Positions 33,735-45,074 of a DNA stretch of 62,910 nucleotides are shown in pieces (position 1 is the stretch's first letter; every line of letters starts with the position of its first letter). The notes beneath the pieces are model-generated. The model saw only the letters and a program-made list of their open reading frames with translations, was not told the DNA's origin and searched no databases. Source of the DNA: Gammaproteobacteria bacterium (GTDB taxonomy: Bacteria; Pseudomonadota; Gammaproteobacteria; Steroidobacterales; Steroidobacteraceae); the NCBI GenBank assembly GCA_028293725.1, contig JAQGOE010000302.1, positions 1 through 62,910 on the forward strand, read 5' to 3'. The position numbers were made by a program, and so were the translations under genes.

Positions 33735-34604
33735 GTGGACCAACGCATCGCCGACCTGTTGACGCTGCTCGAGCTCGAGCAGTTGGAAGTCAATCTATTC
33801 CGCGGCGAGAGCCGCGACATCGGCAGCCCGCAGGTCTTCGGCGGGCAGGTGCTCGGGCAGGCCCTCTCCGCCGCTTCGGCGACGGTGGAGGGTCGCATCG
33901 TCCACTCACTGCACGCCTATTTCCTGCGACGGGGCGATTTCAACGCCCCGATCGTCTACCAGGTCGATCGCAGCCTGGACGGCCAGAGTTTCGCGAACCG
34001 CCGGGTCGTCGCGATTCAACACGGCAAGCAGATATTCAACATGACCGCCTCCTTCCAGGTGCCGGAGGAGGGCTTCGAGCACCAGGTGGATATGCCGCGG
34101 GTGCCGCTGCCGGAGGAGTTGGTCGATACCAGCGTGCCGCCGTTCGAATTCCTGGAGCGCCTGCCCGAGCGTATGCGGCGCTTCTTCGAGCAGCCGCGGC
34201 CGTTCGAATTCCGCTCGGTGCAGCCGATCGAGTACATCAGTCCCCGGCGGGCCGAGCCGGCCCGGCAGGTCTGGTTCCGCGCGGTCGGCCGCTTGCCGGA
34301 TGACGAGAAGCTGCATCGCTGCCTGTTGGCCTATGTGTCGGATTATTTTCTACTCGATACCGCGACCCTGCCGCACGGCGGCTCCTTCCCGCACAGTTCC
34401 CTGATCATGGCCAGCATCGATCACGCGATGTGGTTCCATCGCCCGCTGCGGGTCGACGAATGGCTGTTGTATGCGGTGGAGAGCCCCAGTGCTTCGGGTG
34501 CACGCGGCTTCGCGCGCGCGGGCCTATTCGCGCTCGATGGCCGCCTGGTCGCCAGCACCGCGCAGGAAGGGCTCGTCCGCATCAAGAAAGCCCAGGCTCC
34601 TTAG
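33735..34604 (+). CDS. tesB: Acyl-CoA thioesterase II (TesB)
   Basis: Double-hotdog thioesterase that hydrolyses acyl-CoAs to free fatty acids and CoA. About 289 residues with the TesB opening LTLLELEQLEVNLFRGES, VFGGQVLGQALSAAS (first hotdog), YFLRRGDFNAPIVYQVDR, and the second hotdog with LLAYVSDYFLLDTA, SLIMASIDHAMWFHRP and the conserved Asp of DHAMW. The frame opens at TTG 33714, directly after the azurin stop, but GTG 33735 has GGAGG at 33719-33723 and matches the usual start of the family, so it is preferred. The next gene starts 4 bases after its stop. Confidence 0.94.
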   Translation: MDQRIADLLTLLELEQLEVNLFRGESRDIGSPQVFGGQVLGQALSAASATVEGRIVHSLHAYFLRRGDFNAPIVYQVDRSLDGQSFANRRVVAIQHGKQIFNMTASFQVPEEGFEHQVDMPRVPLPEELVDTSVPPFEFLERLPERMRRFFEQPRPFEFRSVQPIEYISPRRAEPARQVWFRAVGRLPDDEKLHRCLLAYVSDYFLLDTATLPHGGSFPHSSLIMASIDHAMWFHRPLRVDEWLLYAVESPSASGARGFARAGLFALDGRLVASTAQEGLVRIKKAQAP

Positions 34605-34608
34605 GAGA

Positions 34609-35625
34609 ATGGCCCTCCTTGCCATAGCGTTTGCTTTGGCGGCGGGAACGACAGCCGGCGCGGACGTCGACGCACTCCAACAACTCTGGTCCGGAACACG
34701 CGATACCAGTGAGCAGGTCGTTGTCGCCAATGACAATGGAATCAACTCCTGGCCCGAGAGCAGCGAGCGGCGGGTGCGCGCCGTGGTCGAGCCGGTGGCG
34801 GTGCCGTGGCTCGGTGCGCACGTGCTGTACTTCGAAGAATTTCTCCACGACGATCCGGACAATCTGCGCCGGCAGCTGTTGGTAAAGCTGGAGCCGGCCG
34901 AGCCGCCGGCACGCGGCGTGCGCGCCCGCCTGTTCACTTTTGTCAGGCCGCGCGCCTGGATTCATCTGCATCTGCGGCCAAGCCGGCTCGCCACTCTCAT
35001 GAGCGACGATATTGTGACGACCTCCACGTGCGATCTCATGTTCACGCGCGAAGGCGACCAGTTTCGCGGCAGCACCATCGGTCACCGGTGTCTGGACATA
35101 CGCGCGCCGACGAGCCGTTATGTCGAGTATCAGCTGCTCATTGGCCAGGATCTCTACTGGTACCGCCGCCGGCTGCTGCGCAAGACCGACGGCGAGGTGC
35201 AGGAGGAGGTCATCGGCTTCAACTGGTTCGAGCTCAACACGACACAGCTCTACACGTGCCGGATCGACTGGACCTCGAGCGGACGGCCGCAGGATCTGCG
35301 GCCCCTGTTGCGGCTCGATGTGCAGGACCAGGGCGGCCGCGGACGGTTTGTGACCCCGGACGGCCGCAAGCTCGAGATCACGCTACACAGTGATGACTGG
35401 CCGTTTGCCGTCGAGCGCGACGCACTGATTCTCGTGGTGCAGGACCAGGGCGCGGAAATACCGTTTGCGACGGCCTGGTCCTCCATCGACGCGGAGGAAA
35501 TCTCTCTGACGCTCGGCTGGCTGCGGATCCGCTGCGGGCCCGCCGCGCCCGATCCGGAAGAGCTGAGCGTCAGTGCGGCGCCTTCTGCACCAAAACGTCG
35601 ATATCCTGCATCAGCACCGGGTTGA
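34609..35625 (+). CDS. Exported CpeT/CpcT-like protein
   Basis: This protein of about 338 residues has a signal peptide (MALLAIAFALAAGTTAGA). The mature part resembles the CpeT/CpcT family, known from cyanobacteria as phycobilin lyases: DALQQLWSGTRDTSEQV at the start, VLYFEEFLHDDPDNLRRQ, and the paired cysteines in TTSTCDLMFTREGD and IGHRCLDI. The C-terminal third (after about residue 220) is extra and not recognised. In a bacterium without phycobilisomes, pigment attachment is unlikely; a lipocalin-like binding role is an inference. The ATG lies very close to AGGAG and 4 bases after tesB. The 3' end overlaps the convergent hydrolase gene by 56 bases. Confidence 0.68.
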   Translation: MALLAIAFALAAGTTAGADVDALQQLWSGTRDTSEQVVVANDNGINSWPESSERRVRAVVEPVAVPWLGAHVLYFEEFLHDDPDNLRRQLLVKLEPAEPPARGVRARLFTFVRPRAWIHLHLRPSRLATLMSDDIVTTSTCDLMFTREGDQFRGSTIGHRCLDIRAPTSRYVEYQLLIGQDLYWYRRRLLRKTDGEVQEEVIGFNWFELNTTQLYTCRIDWTSSGRPQDLRPLLRLDVQDQGGRGRFVTPDGRKLEITLHSDDWPFAVERDALILVVQDQGAEIPFATAWSSIDAEEISLTLGWLRIRCGPAAPDPEELSVSAAPSAPKRRYPASAPG

Positions 35626-36502
35626 ACCGCTCCGGCACCTCCATCATCAGGAAGTGGCCGGTGTGATCGAGCACATCGGCCTTGAATCCCGGCAGGTACT
35701 TACGGATGCGTACCTCGTCGGTGGGGCCGAGGTCGGAGTTGATTGCCAACACCGGCACATGGATGTCGGGCAGGAGTGTTGCAAAATCCATGGCGAGCAG
35801 GGACTGCATGGAAGGGATGCCGATCTGCGGCGGCTCGCGTGACATGTCGTAAGCGACCTTCTGCACGAAGGCCGGGTTCGCGCCCTTCTCGAACATCGCA
35901 TTGATCACATAGTCGCGCGTCGCCTCGATGAAGTGGTCACGGAACGGCGCCAGCTGACGGTTGATTTCCTGCGGGCGCATGGGCGGCAGCCCGATCGACT
36001 TGAGTGAATCGACCGCGATGATGCCGATGACGCGATCACCAATGCGGCGCGAAGCTTCCAGCGCCACATCGGCGCCCATCGAGTGGCCGACGAGTACGAT
36101 CTGACGATTCTTCAACTGTCGCACCACTGTCGCGACATCCTCGCCATAGTTACCCATCGACCAGTCGGTCCGATTTCTCTCGGAGGCACCGTGCCCGGCG
36201 AGGTTCACGGCTACCACGGTGTACTTGGGTTTCAGAGCCTCGATCTGGGCGCTCCAGTAGTTGGCATTGCCCGCCCAACCGTGGATGAGGACGATGGCGG
36301 GCTCGCCAGTTCCCCAGACGCGGTAGTCGATGTGGACACTGTCGGGAGTCAGGGCGAGTTGCGGCAGGCCATCGACGTGCGGCGGTTCACCGAGGGATAA
36401 CGTGGTTTTGTCGGCGGTTGGCGACGGAGCCGTCCCCTTGTTGCATGCCGTTACGCTCAGTGCAGCGAGCAACGCGCAGATCGCAATCCGACAGTGACTC
36501 AT
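35570..36502 (-). CDS. Alpha/beta-hydrolase lipoprotein
   Basis: This 310-residue protein has a lipoprotein signal (lipobox SVTAC, Cys20), so it is probably membrane-anchored facing the periplasm. The alpha/beta-hydrolase fold shows the oxyanion motif VLIHGWAGN, nucleophile Ser141 in LVGHSMGADV, an acid candidate in NSDLGPTDEV, and the catalytic His in DHTGHFLMME near the end. The substrate is unknown; esterases, lactonases and peptidases share this layout. The gene converges on the CpeT-like gene, overlapping it by 56 bases, and follows the FAD oxidase gene on the same strand 57 bases downstream. Confidence 0.85.
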   Translation of the reverse strand: MSHCRIAICALLAALSVTACNKGTAPSPTADKTTLSLGEPPHVDGLPQLALTPDSVHIDYRVWGTGEPAIVLIHGWAGNANYWSAQIEALKPKYTVVAVNLAGHGASERNRTDWSMGNYGEDVATVVRQLKNRQIVLVGHSMGADVALEASRRIGDRVIGIIAVDSLKSIGLPPMRPQEINRQLAPFRDHFIEATRDYVINAMFEKGANPAFVQKVAYDMSREPPQIGIPSMQSLLAMDFATLLPDIHVPVLAINSDLGPTDEVRIRKYLPGFKADVLDHTGHFLMMEVPERFNPVLMQDIDVLVQKAPH

Positions 36503-36559
36503 GAGACGGCTTTACCCTTGCAGCTGTTTGGGGCGCATCATAACCGCAACGGTTTTGGC

Positions 36560-37972
<1,413 letters not shown>

Positions 37973-38011
37973 CCGACTTGCCGGGCGCCAGTCGGCGGCC
38001 GCATGTCGGGA

Positions 38012-38353
38012 TTAACGCTCCTCTTCGGCCTCATCCTCGTCGTCATCGAAATCGTCATCATCCTCATCGTCGTCTTCGTCATCCTCGTCGAAGTCTTCGT
38101 CGTCCTCGTCGTCTTCCTCGTCCTCTTCGGGCTCCGACCAGCCCTCGGGCTCGTCCGTGTGTTCGAGATCCATTTCGTGCCACGCTTCGATGTCGATTTC
38201 CTCGATGTCGCCATCGAGATATTCAATCTCGACCAGCTCCGAGTCCTCATCGACGGACAGCACGCGGAACGACTCTTCTTCTTCCAGGTTCTCGTACCAT
38301 TGGCCCGGAACCGGCTCGTAATCTCTGCTCACCGCTCGCTTCCTCGAAGTCAT
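38012..38353 (-). CDS. DUF6763-type protein with long Asp/Glu tail
   Basis: This protein of about 113 residues has an N-terminal half resembling the DUF6763 family: VPGQWYENLEEEESFRVLSV, VEIEYLDGDIEEIDIEAWHE, and PEGWSEPE. From about residue 68 it is almost only Asp and Glu, ending EAEEER, with about 40 acidic residues in the tail. The ATG at 38353 is preferred over the 38401 frame start because the first 16 residues of that longer frame do not fit the family. The role is unknown. The acidic tail could bind cations or basic proteins. The plus strand here reads as a false membrane protein. It is divergent from proB, 217 bases away. Confidence 0.78.
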   Translation of the reverse strand: MTSRKRAVSRDYEPVPGQWYENLEEEESFRVLSVDEDSELVEIEYLDGDIEEIDIEAWHEMDLEHTDEPEGWSEPEEDEEDDEDDEDFDEDDEDDDEDDDDFDDDEDEAEEER

Positions 38354-38555
38354 CAAATTTTTGGCGGCGGTAAGTTTAGGGGCTGCGGTCGGCCGGGGCA
38401 ACGAGTGTGTCGGGGTGGTGGCCGCGCGGTAAACGCGCCGCCGCCTTGCGGCCGCGCTTCGGTTTAACTGTAATGCTCAGGGGTCCATGACGCCTGTGCG
38501 TGGGTAGTTTGCATATTCGTCGCCACGTTCCGGGGCAGTACCGGGCCCGATTGAG

Positions 38556-38561
38556 TATAGT
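38556..38561 (+). promoter_or_regulatory. Candidate -10 element (TATAGT) of proB, very short leader
   Basis: TATAGT lies 9 bases before the proB ATG in the context GAGTATAGTTTTCGC. A start of transcription 6-8 bases downstream would make the mRNA nearly leaderless. No good -35 is seen 16-18 bases upstream. An almost identical context occurs before the gene at 51446. Confidence 0.35.
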
Positions 38562-38570
38562 TTTCGCACC

Positions 38571-39752
38571 ATGAACGCCCAAGTTCCCGAAAGCGCCTCA
38601 CCCCTGCAGCAGGCCCGCCGCATTGTCGTGAAAGTCGGTTCCGCGCTCCTCGTCGATGCCGAGACGGGGCGGATCAACCGTGCCTGGCTCGAGACTTTGA
38701 TCGAGGACCTCCTGCGCCTGCGCAAGCGGAATCAGCAAGTCATCCTGGTGTCTTCGGGCGCCATCGCGCTCGGGCGCCGGGAACTCAAGTTGGCGAAGGG
38801 GCCGTTGCGACTCGAAGAGAGCCAGGCCGCCGCCGCTGTCGGGCAGATTCGCCTGGCACACGCCTATAAGGAGTTGCTGGAAAGTCGCGAAGTGACGGTG
38901 GCGCAGGTGTTGCTCACCCTCGAGGACAGCGAGCGGCGCCGTCGTTACCTTAACGCGCGCGCCACGCTCGAGGCCCTTCTCGCCCTCGGTGCGCTTCCGG
39001 TCATTAATGAGAACGACACGGTCGCCACCGCGGAGATCCGCTATGGCGACAATGATCGTCTCGCGGCCCGGGTTGCGCAGATGGCGGGAGCGGATTGTCT
39101 AATCCTGCTGTCCGACGTCGAGGGATTGTTCACGGCCGATCCGAACAGGGATCCCAACGCGCAATTCATCCGCGAAGTGCGGCAGATTACCCCCGAGATC
39201 GAATCCATGGCGGGGCGTTCCGCTTCGGATGTCGGCTCGGGCGGCATGACGACGAAAATTCTTGCCGCAAAAATCGCGATCTCGGCGGGCTGCCACATGT
39301 GCATCGCGTCGGGACACCAGGCGCATCCTGTTGGCCGGATCGAGGCGGGGGCTCGCTGCACGTGGTTTGTGCCGACTGCCTCACCCGTTGCTGCCCGAAA
39401 ACAGTGGATAGCGGGAACCCTGCGTCCGGCCGGTTCGGTCTCGATTGACGCTGGCGCACTGCGTGCGCTTCTCGAGGGTAAAAGTCTCCTGCCCGCGGGT
39501 GTCGTCGAGACGCGTGGGCGATTCGAGCGCGGCGATACCGTGAGCATCCTGCGAGCCGATGGTACTGAGATCGCCCGTGGGATCATCGCCTACTCGGATC
39601 TCGATGCGGTCAAGATCATGGGGCGGAAGTCTTCGGAGATCGAAGGTATTCTCGGTTTTAGGGGACGCCACGAGATGATTCACCGGGACAATCTCGTGCT
39701 TGTCCGTCACGACGCGCCGCCTGTGCACGAATCCGAGCAAGCCACTCAATGA
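38571..39752 (+). CDS. proB: Glutamate 5-kinase ProB
   Basis: First step of proline synthesis: phosphorylates glutamate at the gamma carboxyl. Its 393 residues comprise an amino-acid-kinase domain (about 15-275) with [39 protein letters not shown] (substrate contacts), FGDND-type [14 protein letters not shown], and [17 protein letters not shown]-terminal PUA domain (about 290-380) has [17 protein letters not shown] and [10 protein letters not shown]. The ATG at 38571 is followed 3' by proA with a 4-base overlap, so the two pathway enzymes are coupled. Slightly longer than the enteric enzyme at both ends. Confidence 0.97.
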   Translation: MNAQVPESASPLQQARRIVVKVGSALLVDAETGRINRAWLETLIEDLLRLRKRNQQVILVSSGAIALGRRELKLAKGPLRLEESQAAAAVGQIRLAHAYKELLESREVTVAQVLLTLEDSERRRRYLNARATLEALLALGALPVINENDTVATAEIRYGDNDRLAARVAQMAGADCLILLSDVEGLFTADPNRDPNAQFIREVRQITPEIESMAGRSASDVGSGGMTTKILAAKIAISAGCHMCIASGHQAHPVGRIEAGARCTWFVPTASPVAARKQWIAGTLRPAGSVSIDAGALRALLEGKSLLPAGVVETRGRFERGDTVSILRADGTEIARGIIAYSDLDAVKIMGRKSSEIEGILGFRGRHEMIHRDNLVLVRHDAPPVHESEQATQ

Positions 39753-41026
39753 ACGCTCACCTGGACTCCAAGATCGGCGAGCTCATGGAGGGGCTTGGCA
39801 AGGCCGCGGTAGAGGCGGCTGGGGTGTTGGCTCTGGCCAACACCGAGAGGAAAAACACAGCACTTTCCGTGGCGGTGGCGGCCGTTCGCGCCCGGCGAGG
39901 CGAGATTCTCGCTGCCAATGAGCGCGACATGTCGGCCGCACGCGCGGCGAAGTTGAGTGGCGCGCTTCTCGATAGGTTGCAGCTCGATGAGAAGCGCGTG
40001 GAGGGTATCGCACGCAGCATCGAGGAAGTCGTGGCGCTTCCCGATCCGATCGGAACCACCGTGGCGGACTGGGATCGCCCCAATGGGCTACGCATTCAGC
40101 GGGTCCGTGTGCCGCTGGGCGTGATCGGCATCATCTACGAAAGCCGTCCCAACGTGACTGCCGATGCGGGCGCGCTGTGCCTGAAATCCGGCAACGCCGT
40201 GATACTGCGCGGCGGGTCGGAGAGCCAGTATTCGAGCGCAGCGATCCATGCCTGCCTGGTTGAGGGGCTGCGGGCGGTCGGATTACCCGAAGCCTGTATT
40301 CAACTCGTACCCACCACCGACCGGGCCGCTGTTGGCTACATGTTGGCGGGCATGGCCGACTATATCGACGTTATCGTGCCGCGCGGGGGCAAAAGCCTGG
40401 TCGCGCGGGTCCAGAAGGAGGCCCGGGTGCCGGTTATCGGCCACCTGGAGGGAAATTGCCACGTCTACGTCGATCGCGACGCCGACGTCCGTATGGCTCG
40501 TGCCATCGCGTTGAACGCGAAGATGCGGCGTACTGGTGTTTGCGGGGCCGCTGAGACGTTGCTGGTCGATCGAGCCTGCGTTGATACGCACCTCGCGCCG
40601 ATCATCGAGGATCTGCTCGCTGCGGGCTGCGAGGTTCGTGGCGACGCCACGGTGCAGAAGGTCGATTCACGGGTGCGTCCGGCGACCGAGGATGACTGGT
40701 ACACCGAGTACCTCGATTCGATCATCGCGGCGCGTGTGGTTGATGGTGTGGATGCGGCTATCGCGCATATCGCCAAGTATGGCTCGGCTCACACCGAGTC
40801 TATCGTGACGGAAAACGACGCCACCGCCGAACGATTTCTCACGCAAGTCGACAGCGCGATAGTGCTCCACAACGCGTCGACACAGTTTGCCGACGGCGGC
40901 GAGTTTGGGATGGGGGCGGAGATCGGGATTTCGACCGATCGGTTCCATGCGCGGGGGCCGGTGGGGGCGGAGCAGTTGACGAGTTATAAGTATGTGGTGC
41001 GGGGGAAGGGGCAGGTTAGGCCGTGA
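39749..41026 (+). CDS. proA: Gamma-glutamyl phosphate reductase ProA
   Basis: Second step of proline synthesis: NADPH reduction of gamma-glutamyl phosphate to the semialdehyde. Its 425 residues have the aldehyde-dehydrogenase fold with [48 protein letters not shown], the catalytic Cys in [16 protein letters not shown], and [26 protein letters not shown] C-terminal segment with [16 protein letters not shown]. It begins inside the proB stop (ATGA) and ends by overlapping the convergent moaE-moeB fusion gene by 11 bases. No other proline gene (proC) is in the window. Confidence 0.97.
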   Translation: MNAHLDSKIGELMEGLGKAAVEAAGVLALANTERKNTALSVAVAAVRARRGEILAANERDMSAARAAKLSGALLDRLQLDEKRVEGIARSIEEVVALPDPIGTTVADWDRPNGLRIQRVRVPLGVIGIIYESRPNVTADAGALCLKSGNAVILRGGSESQYSSAAIHACLVEGLRAVGLPEACIQLVPTTDRAAVGYMLAGMADYIDVIVPRGGKSLVARVQKEARVPVIGHLEGNCHVYVDRDADVRMARAIALNAKMRRTGVCGAAETLLVDRACVDTHLAPIIEDLLAAGCEVRGDATVQKVDSRVRPATEDDWYTEYLDSIIAARVVDGVDAAIAHIAKYGSAHTESIVTENDATAERFLTQVDSAIVLHNASTQFADGGEFGMGAEIGISTDRFHARGPVGAEQLTSYKYVVRGKGQVRP

Positions 41027-42659
41027 CGTGCCGATTCAACTTCGTTACGCCGCCGCGGAGCGAATAGATCGCGTTGACGCCCCGCGAGCGCAGTTCCTGG
41101 GTTGCCGCGAGGCTTCTTCGGCCGCTCGCGCACACTAACAACGTCTTTCCGTTCGGCGTAAACGCCGGGTTTCCGTGGAGGAGCTGCGCCATCGGAATGT
41201 GCCGCGCGTTTCGGGTCGGCGTCGGGATCTCTTCGAGCTCCTGCGGCTCGCGGATGTCGATGATCTCGAAGCCGGCGGCGCGCGCTTCGTCCAGCGATGC
41301 GAAGTCGACTTCGAGGGGTGTCGTGTCTGCTTGCGCTTGCGTCAGTGCCCGCGCCGGCGAAGTTTGAGCATGCCCGGGATGCGCGGCTGCTCGTTTCGCC
41401 CGCACCCGAGAGATCGACATCGTGAGCAGGTCCAATACCAACACCTCGTCGCCGAGCTGACCCGGCAGGTCCAGCAGTAACTTCAACGCCTCGAAGGCCT
41501 GCAGGCTGCCAAATGTGCCCGGAACGGGGCCGAGCACGCCGGCCTCGGCGCAGTTGCCGACGATCCCGTCGCGCGTGGCCTCCGGCCAGACGCAGCGGAG
41601 GCAGGCGCCGTCTTTGTCAGGTCGCACGACCTGGATCTGCCCTTCGTACTGGTACACGCTCGAGAAGATCACCGGCACGCGTTTCTGGACGCAGACGTCG
41701 TTCAACAGGAATTTGGTAGAGAAATTGTCGGTGCAGTCGATGATCAGGTCATATTGACCGATCATTTCCGGCGCCGTGGTTGCGTCCAGGCGCACTGGGT
41801 GCGTGCGGACATCGACGTCGGGATTGAGCGCTCGCACTCGCGCGGTTGCCAATTCGGCTTTCAGTTTGCCGACATCGGCCAAGGCATACATTGTTTGCCG
41901 ATGGAGGTTGGAGGCTTCGAGGCGATCGCCATCCACCAGGCCGAGGCGGCCGATACCGGCGCCGGCGAGATAACTGATGACGGGGACGCCGAGGCCGCCG
42001 CAGCCCACGACGAGGACCCGGGCGGCACGCAGTTTCCCTTGGCCTTGCGGGCCAACTTCCTTGAGGGCCATCTGGCGGGAGTAGTCAGGAATTGGAATGG
42101 GTGCTTGGGCCGTGGCGGCCGAGTGTTGGTGCTCGTGGCTGTGGTCGCCGGAATGCTGATGCCCGTGGTCATGCCCGCCGGCATGGTCATGCCCCTGCGC
42201 GTGCGTGGCCACCTGACCCAGGTCCTGCGTTGGCGCCGCGCAGCGCTCGCAATTCACCCACCCTGAGTCGCCATTCTCGTAGTGCTCCTTCTTCCAGATG
42301 GGCACACGATGTTTGACCTCATCGATAATGTAGCGGCAGGCGCGGAATGCTTCGTCCCGGTGTCGCGCGCTAGCACCAACATAGACAGCCATGTCCCCGA
42401 TGGCGAGGTCGCCGATGCGATGGACGCAGGCCGCGTGCTCGATGCCAAAGCGCTCGATGGCCTCAGCAATGATGCGTTCTCCTTCCTTCACCGCGAGCGG
42501 CTCGAACGCTTCGTACTCGAGGTGTCGGACGCTCAAGCCTTCGTTGTGGTTGCGTACGAGACCCTCGAACGACGTGTAGCCCCCGCACGCAGGATCGGCG
42601 AGCTCGGCGCGCACGGAGGGTACATCGATGGCAGTGCGACTAAAGCGAAACTTAGCCAT
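41016..42659 (-). CDS. MoaE-MoeB-rhodanese three-domain fusion (molybdopterin synthesis)
   Basis: This 547-residue fusion has three parts. Residues 1-140 are MoaE, the large molybdopterin synthase subunit ([27 protein letters not shown], active-site Lys in [10 protein letters not shown]). Residues 153-180 are a His-rich linker with ten His. Residues 192-425 are MoeB/ThiF, which adenylates the MoaD C-terminus ([27 protein letters not shown]). Residues 447-547 are a rhodanese with active Cys510 in [10 protein letters not shown]. MoeB proteins normally bind zinc through two CxxC pairs. Here only the first (CLRC, 353-356) is present; a CERC at 137-140 lies at the end of MoaE. The fusion joins adenylation, sulfur transfer and the synthase subunit on one chain. 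Its gene follows the mobA-moaD fusion by 17 bases. Confidence 0.93.
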   Translation of the reverse strand: MAKFRFSRTAIDVPSVRAELADPACGGYTSFEGLVRNHNEGLSVRHLEYEAFEPLAVKEGERIIAEAIERFGIEHAACVHRIGDLAIGDMAVYVGASARHRDEAFRACRYIIDEVKHRVPIWKKEHYENGDSGWVNCERCAAPTQDLGQVATHAQGHDHAGGHDHGHQHSGDHSHEHQHSAATAQAPIPIPDYSRQMALKEVGPQGQGKLRAARVLVVGCGGLGVPVISYLAGAGIGRLGLVDGDRLEASNLHRQTMYALADVGKLKAELATARVRALNPDVDVRTHPVRLDATTAPEMIGQYDLIIDCTDNFSTKFLLNDVCVQKRVPVIFSSVYQYEGQIQVVRPDKDGACLRCVWPEATRDGIVGNCAEAGVLGPVPGTFGSLQAFEALKLLLDLPGQLGDEVLVLDLLTMSISRVRAKRAAAHPGHAQTSPARALTQAQADTTPLEVDFASLDEARAAGFEIIDIREPQELEEIPTPTRNARHIPMAQLLHGNPAFTPNGKTLLVCASGRRSLAATQELRSRGVNAIYSLRGGVTKLNRHVTA

Positions 42660-42676
42660 TGAACTAACTCGCTACT

Positions 42677-43543
42677 TCAGCCGCCCGCGACCGGCGGAAT
42701 GAATACGACTGAATCACCATCCGCGAGCGCATGGGTCCACTCTCCGAATTCGGCGTTTACCGCTACACGCAGCATTTCCGGGGCGAGCGAAAATGGGTGG
42801 CGAGCTTTCAGCTCCTCGTACAACTCCCGCGGCGTGCGCGCGGTAGTCTCCAGAGACTCCTCGCTTCGCCCGGCCTGCTCCCGCAGCAGTGCGTAGTACT
42901 GCACCTTGATTCGCTTGGTGGGCACGTTGACATTCAAACTGGCCATGGCCGAACCATACTCCTCCGGCGTGTTGACGTTGTCGAGCGCGCGCGGATTGGG
43001 CTGATCGACAAGCTTCGTGTCGGCGTTGATCAGGAATTTGCGCGGGCAATCCTTCCCGCTGGCGATGTGCGCCAGAATCGCTTCGCGGCTGGCAGGCTCG
43101 TAAATCGCACAGAGTGGCTCCGGCAACCCGTTATGTTTGGGGTTGCCGAAATGGCCGGAACGGAACGCAGTCGCCTGGCGTGCCGGGTCGCGCTCCGCCA
43201 GCAGGTACTCGAGGGTGCTATCGTCAATGAAGGGCAGATCGCAGGCGACTACCAGCCATGCCGCGTCGGGATGACGCGCTTGCGCCGCTAGAATGCCCGC
43301 GATGGGGCCGAGCCCTTCCTGCGTATCGACAATCTGCTCGAAGCGCGCCCTGACAGGGTCATTCTGGTCCGGACGCACCGACACGAACGTGCGCTCGGCA
43401 TGTGATCCAACGAGCCCCATTGCCCATTCCAACTGCGTTTTCCCGTCGCGGTAGCTCAGCGTAGCCTTGTCACGTTGCATGCGGGTGCTCTTGCCGCCTG
43501 CGAGCACCAATCCGTAAACGGGTGGGGTCGCTTTGCCGCTCAT
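42677..43543 (-). CDS. MobA-MoaD fusion (guanylyltransferase plus sulfur carrier)
   Basis: This 288-residue fusion carries MobA at residues 1-200, which attaches GMP to molybdopterin. It has the nucleotidyltransferase signature [16 protein letters not shown], with Gln-Arg where Gly-x is common, plus VACDLPFID and [24 protein letters not shown]. Residues 210-288 are a ubiquitin-like MoaD ([18 protein letters not shown]) ending in VAGG, the free Gly-Gly tail needed for thiocarboxylation. MoaD is thus tethered behind MobA, with its functional end still exposed. ATG at 43543 overlaps the moaC stop (ATGA). The frame's further 5' extension lies inside moaC. MoeB and MoaE, its partners, are fused together in the next gene. 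Confidence 0.93.
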   Translation of the reverse strand: MSGKATPPVYGLVLAGGKSTRMQRDKATLSYRDGKTQLEWAMGLVGSHAERTFVSVRPDQNDPVRARFEQIVDTQEGLGPIAGILAAQARHPDAAWLVVACDLPFIDDSTLEYLLAERDPARQATAFRSGHFGNPKHNGLPEPLCAIYEPASREAILAHIASGKDCPRKFLINADTKLVDQPNPRALDNVNTPEEYGSAMASLNVNVPTKRIKVQYYALLREQAGRSEESLETTARTPRELYEELKARHPFSLAPEMLRVAVNAEFGEWTHALADGDSVVFIPPVAGG

Positions 43544-44019
43544 CGCTTGAAGTCCCGCTTGCCACCCGACTTTTCCAACAGCCGGACTCCCGTGATCTCG
43601 ATGTCGTGCGAGAGCGCCTTGCACATGTCATAGATCGTGAGCGCCGCAACGCTCGCGCCTGTCAGGGCCTCCATCTCGACGCCCGTGCGATGATGAATCG
43701 ACACCTCGCAGCGGATGACTATCTCACCCCCACGCTTGTCCTCGATTTCGACCTTGCAGTTGTCGAGGCCGAGGGGATGACAGAAAGGGATCAGCTCATG
43801 AGTACGCTTCGCCGCCATGACGCCGGCCACAATGGCAGTGTCGAATACCGGACCTTTCTTGGTGCGGTGTCCACTTTTGCGCAGCGCTAGAGCTGCCGCT
43901 CGCGGCAATCGAACGCGCGCCTCCGCCACGGCGACCCGATGAGTCACTTCTTTCGCGCCCACGTCGACCATGGTGGGGCGATTCCTGCTATCGAGATGTG
44001 TAAGGCCTGAGCGCGACAT
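43540..44019 (-). CDS. moaC: Cyclic pyranopterin monophosphate synthase MoaC
   Basis: With MoaA, converts GTP to cyclic pyranopterin monophosphate, the first stage of molybdenum-cofactor synthesis. 159 residues with the family segments [49 protein letters not shown] (active-site His), and [20 protein letters not shown] with the conserved Glu and Met. ATG at 44019 shares a base with the moaA stop (TGATG), and the stop overlaps the mobA-moaD start, so all three are coupled. A TTG at 44022 is an alternative start. Confidence 0.96.
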   Translation of the reverse strand: MSRSGLTHLDSRNRPTMVDVGAKEVTHRVAVAEARVRLPRAAALALRKSGHRTKKGPVFDTAIVAGVMAAKRTHELIPFCHPLGLDNCKVEIEDKRGGEIVIRCEVSIHHRTGVEMEALTGASVAALTIYDMCKALSHDIEITGVRLLEKSGGKRDFKR

Positions 44020-45074
44020 CAACCACCGATGTAGAACATTTCAACCTTGCGCTCCTCGCCGTGTTCCTTGCGCAAAATCGCGCGCTGCTCGCTGTACTGG
44101 TCGGAGCGTTGCAGCCACGTGTTGCGCATGATTTCGAGGAGTTGCTCGTCACTGGCCCCGGCGCGCAGGGACTCGCGCAGACTCGTGCCGTGAGTAGCGA
44201 ACAGACAGGTGTAGATAACGCCATCCGATGAGAGCCGCGCCCGCGAGCAGTCGCCGCAGAACGGCTGTGTCACCGAGGAGATGAAACCAACTTCGCCCTT
44301 GCCGTCGGTGAATCCGTAGCGCTCGGCGACTTCACCGCGATACCCGCGCTCGAGAGGCTCTAGAGGCCAACGCTCTGCGATTCGCGCCGCCAACTCCTTC
44401 GAGGGCACCACGAGATCCTCGCGCCAGGCGTTGCGGTTACCCACATCCATGTATTCAATGAAACGCACGATCACACCAGTGCCGCGGAATCGTTCCACGA
44501 GGTCCACGGCAGTATGGTCGTTGACGCCGCGTTGAATGACCGCGTTGATTTTGATCGGCTCCAGGCCCGCCCGCTGAGCATGCTCGATTCCGTCCAGCAC
44601 GTCGGCTACGCCATCGAAGCCGCCGCTCATCTTGGCGAAGACCTTGGGATCCAGGCTGTCCAGGCTCACGGTGATGCGTTTCAGGCCTGCTGCCTTGAGC
44701 TCGGCAGCATACTTCGCCAACAACACACCGTTGGTCGTCAGGGCGATATCCTCGATGCCGGGCACCGCGGTCAGATCACCAATCAGGTCCGCGAGATTCG
44801 CCCGCAGCAGCGGCTCACCACCGGTCAGTCGCAGCTTGCGCACACCCAGCTGCGCGAACAGTCGGGTTAGCCGGACGATCTCGTCGAACGACAACCGCTC
44901 CTTCGATCCCAGGAAGCGATATTTGTCGTGGAAGGTCTCCCGGGGCATGCAATACGGGCAACGGAAGTTGCACCGGTCCATGACGGAGATGCGGAGGTCC
45001 CGGAGGGGTCTTCCCAGCGTGTCGCGAGGGGAGGAGCGGGAGCTGAACGGAACGACGACTTCAGTAGTGGCCAT
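44019..45074 (-). CDS. moaA: GTP 3',8-cyclase MoaA (radical SAM)
   Basis: Radical-SAM enzyme for the first step of molybdenum-cofactor synthesis. Its 351 residues have the SAM-cluster motif at Cys35, Cys39 and Cys42 ([10 protein letters not shown]), [37 protein letters not shown], and the second [4Fe-4S] cluster ligands in [10 protein letters not shown] and YTCLFA. The protein ends with the conserved double glycine (YIGG), needed in MoaA for activation. The 75 bases upstream, before moeA, contain a small hairpin (CACCC/GGGTG) and no known Moco riboswitch that I can recognise. Confidence 0.96.
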   Translation of the reverse strand: MATTEVVVPFSSRSSPRDTLGRPLRDLRISVMDRCNFRCPYCMPRETFHDKYRFLGSKERLSFDEIVRLTRLFAQLGVRKLRLTGGEPLLRANLADLIGDLTAVPGIEDIALTTNGVLLAKYAAELKAAGLKRITVSLDSLDPKVFAKMSGGFDGVADVLDGIEHAQRAGLEPIKINAVIQRGVNDHTAVDLVERFRGTGVIVRFIEYMDVGNRNAWREDLVVPSKELAARIAERWPLEPLERGYRGEVAERYGFTDGKGEVGFISSVTQPFCGDCSRARLSSDGVIYTCLFATHGTSLRESLRAGASDEQLLEIMRNTWLQRSDQYSEQRAILRKEHGEERKVEMFYIGG

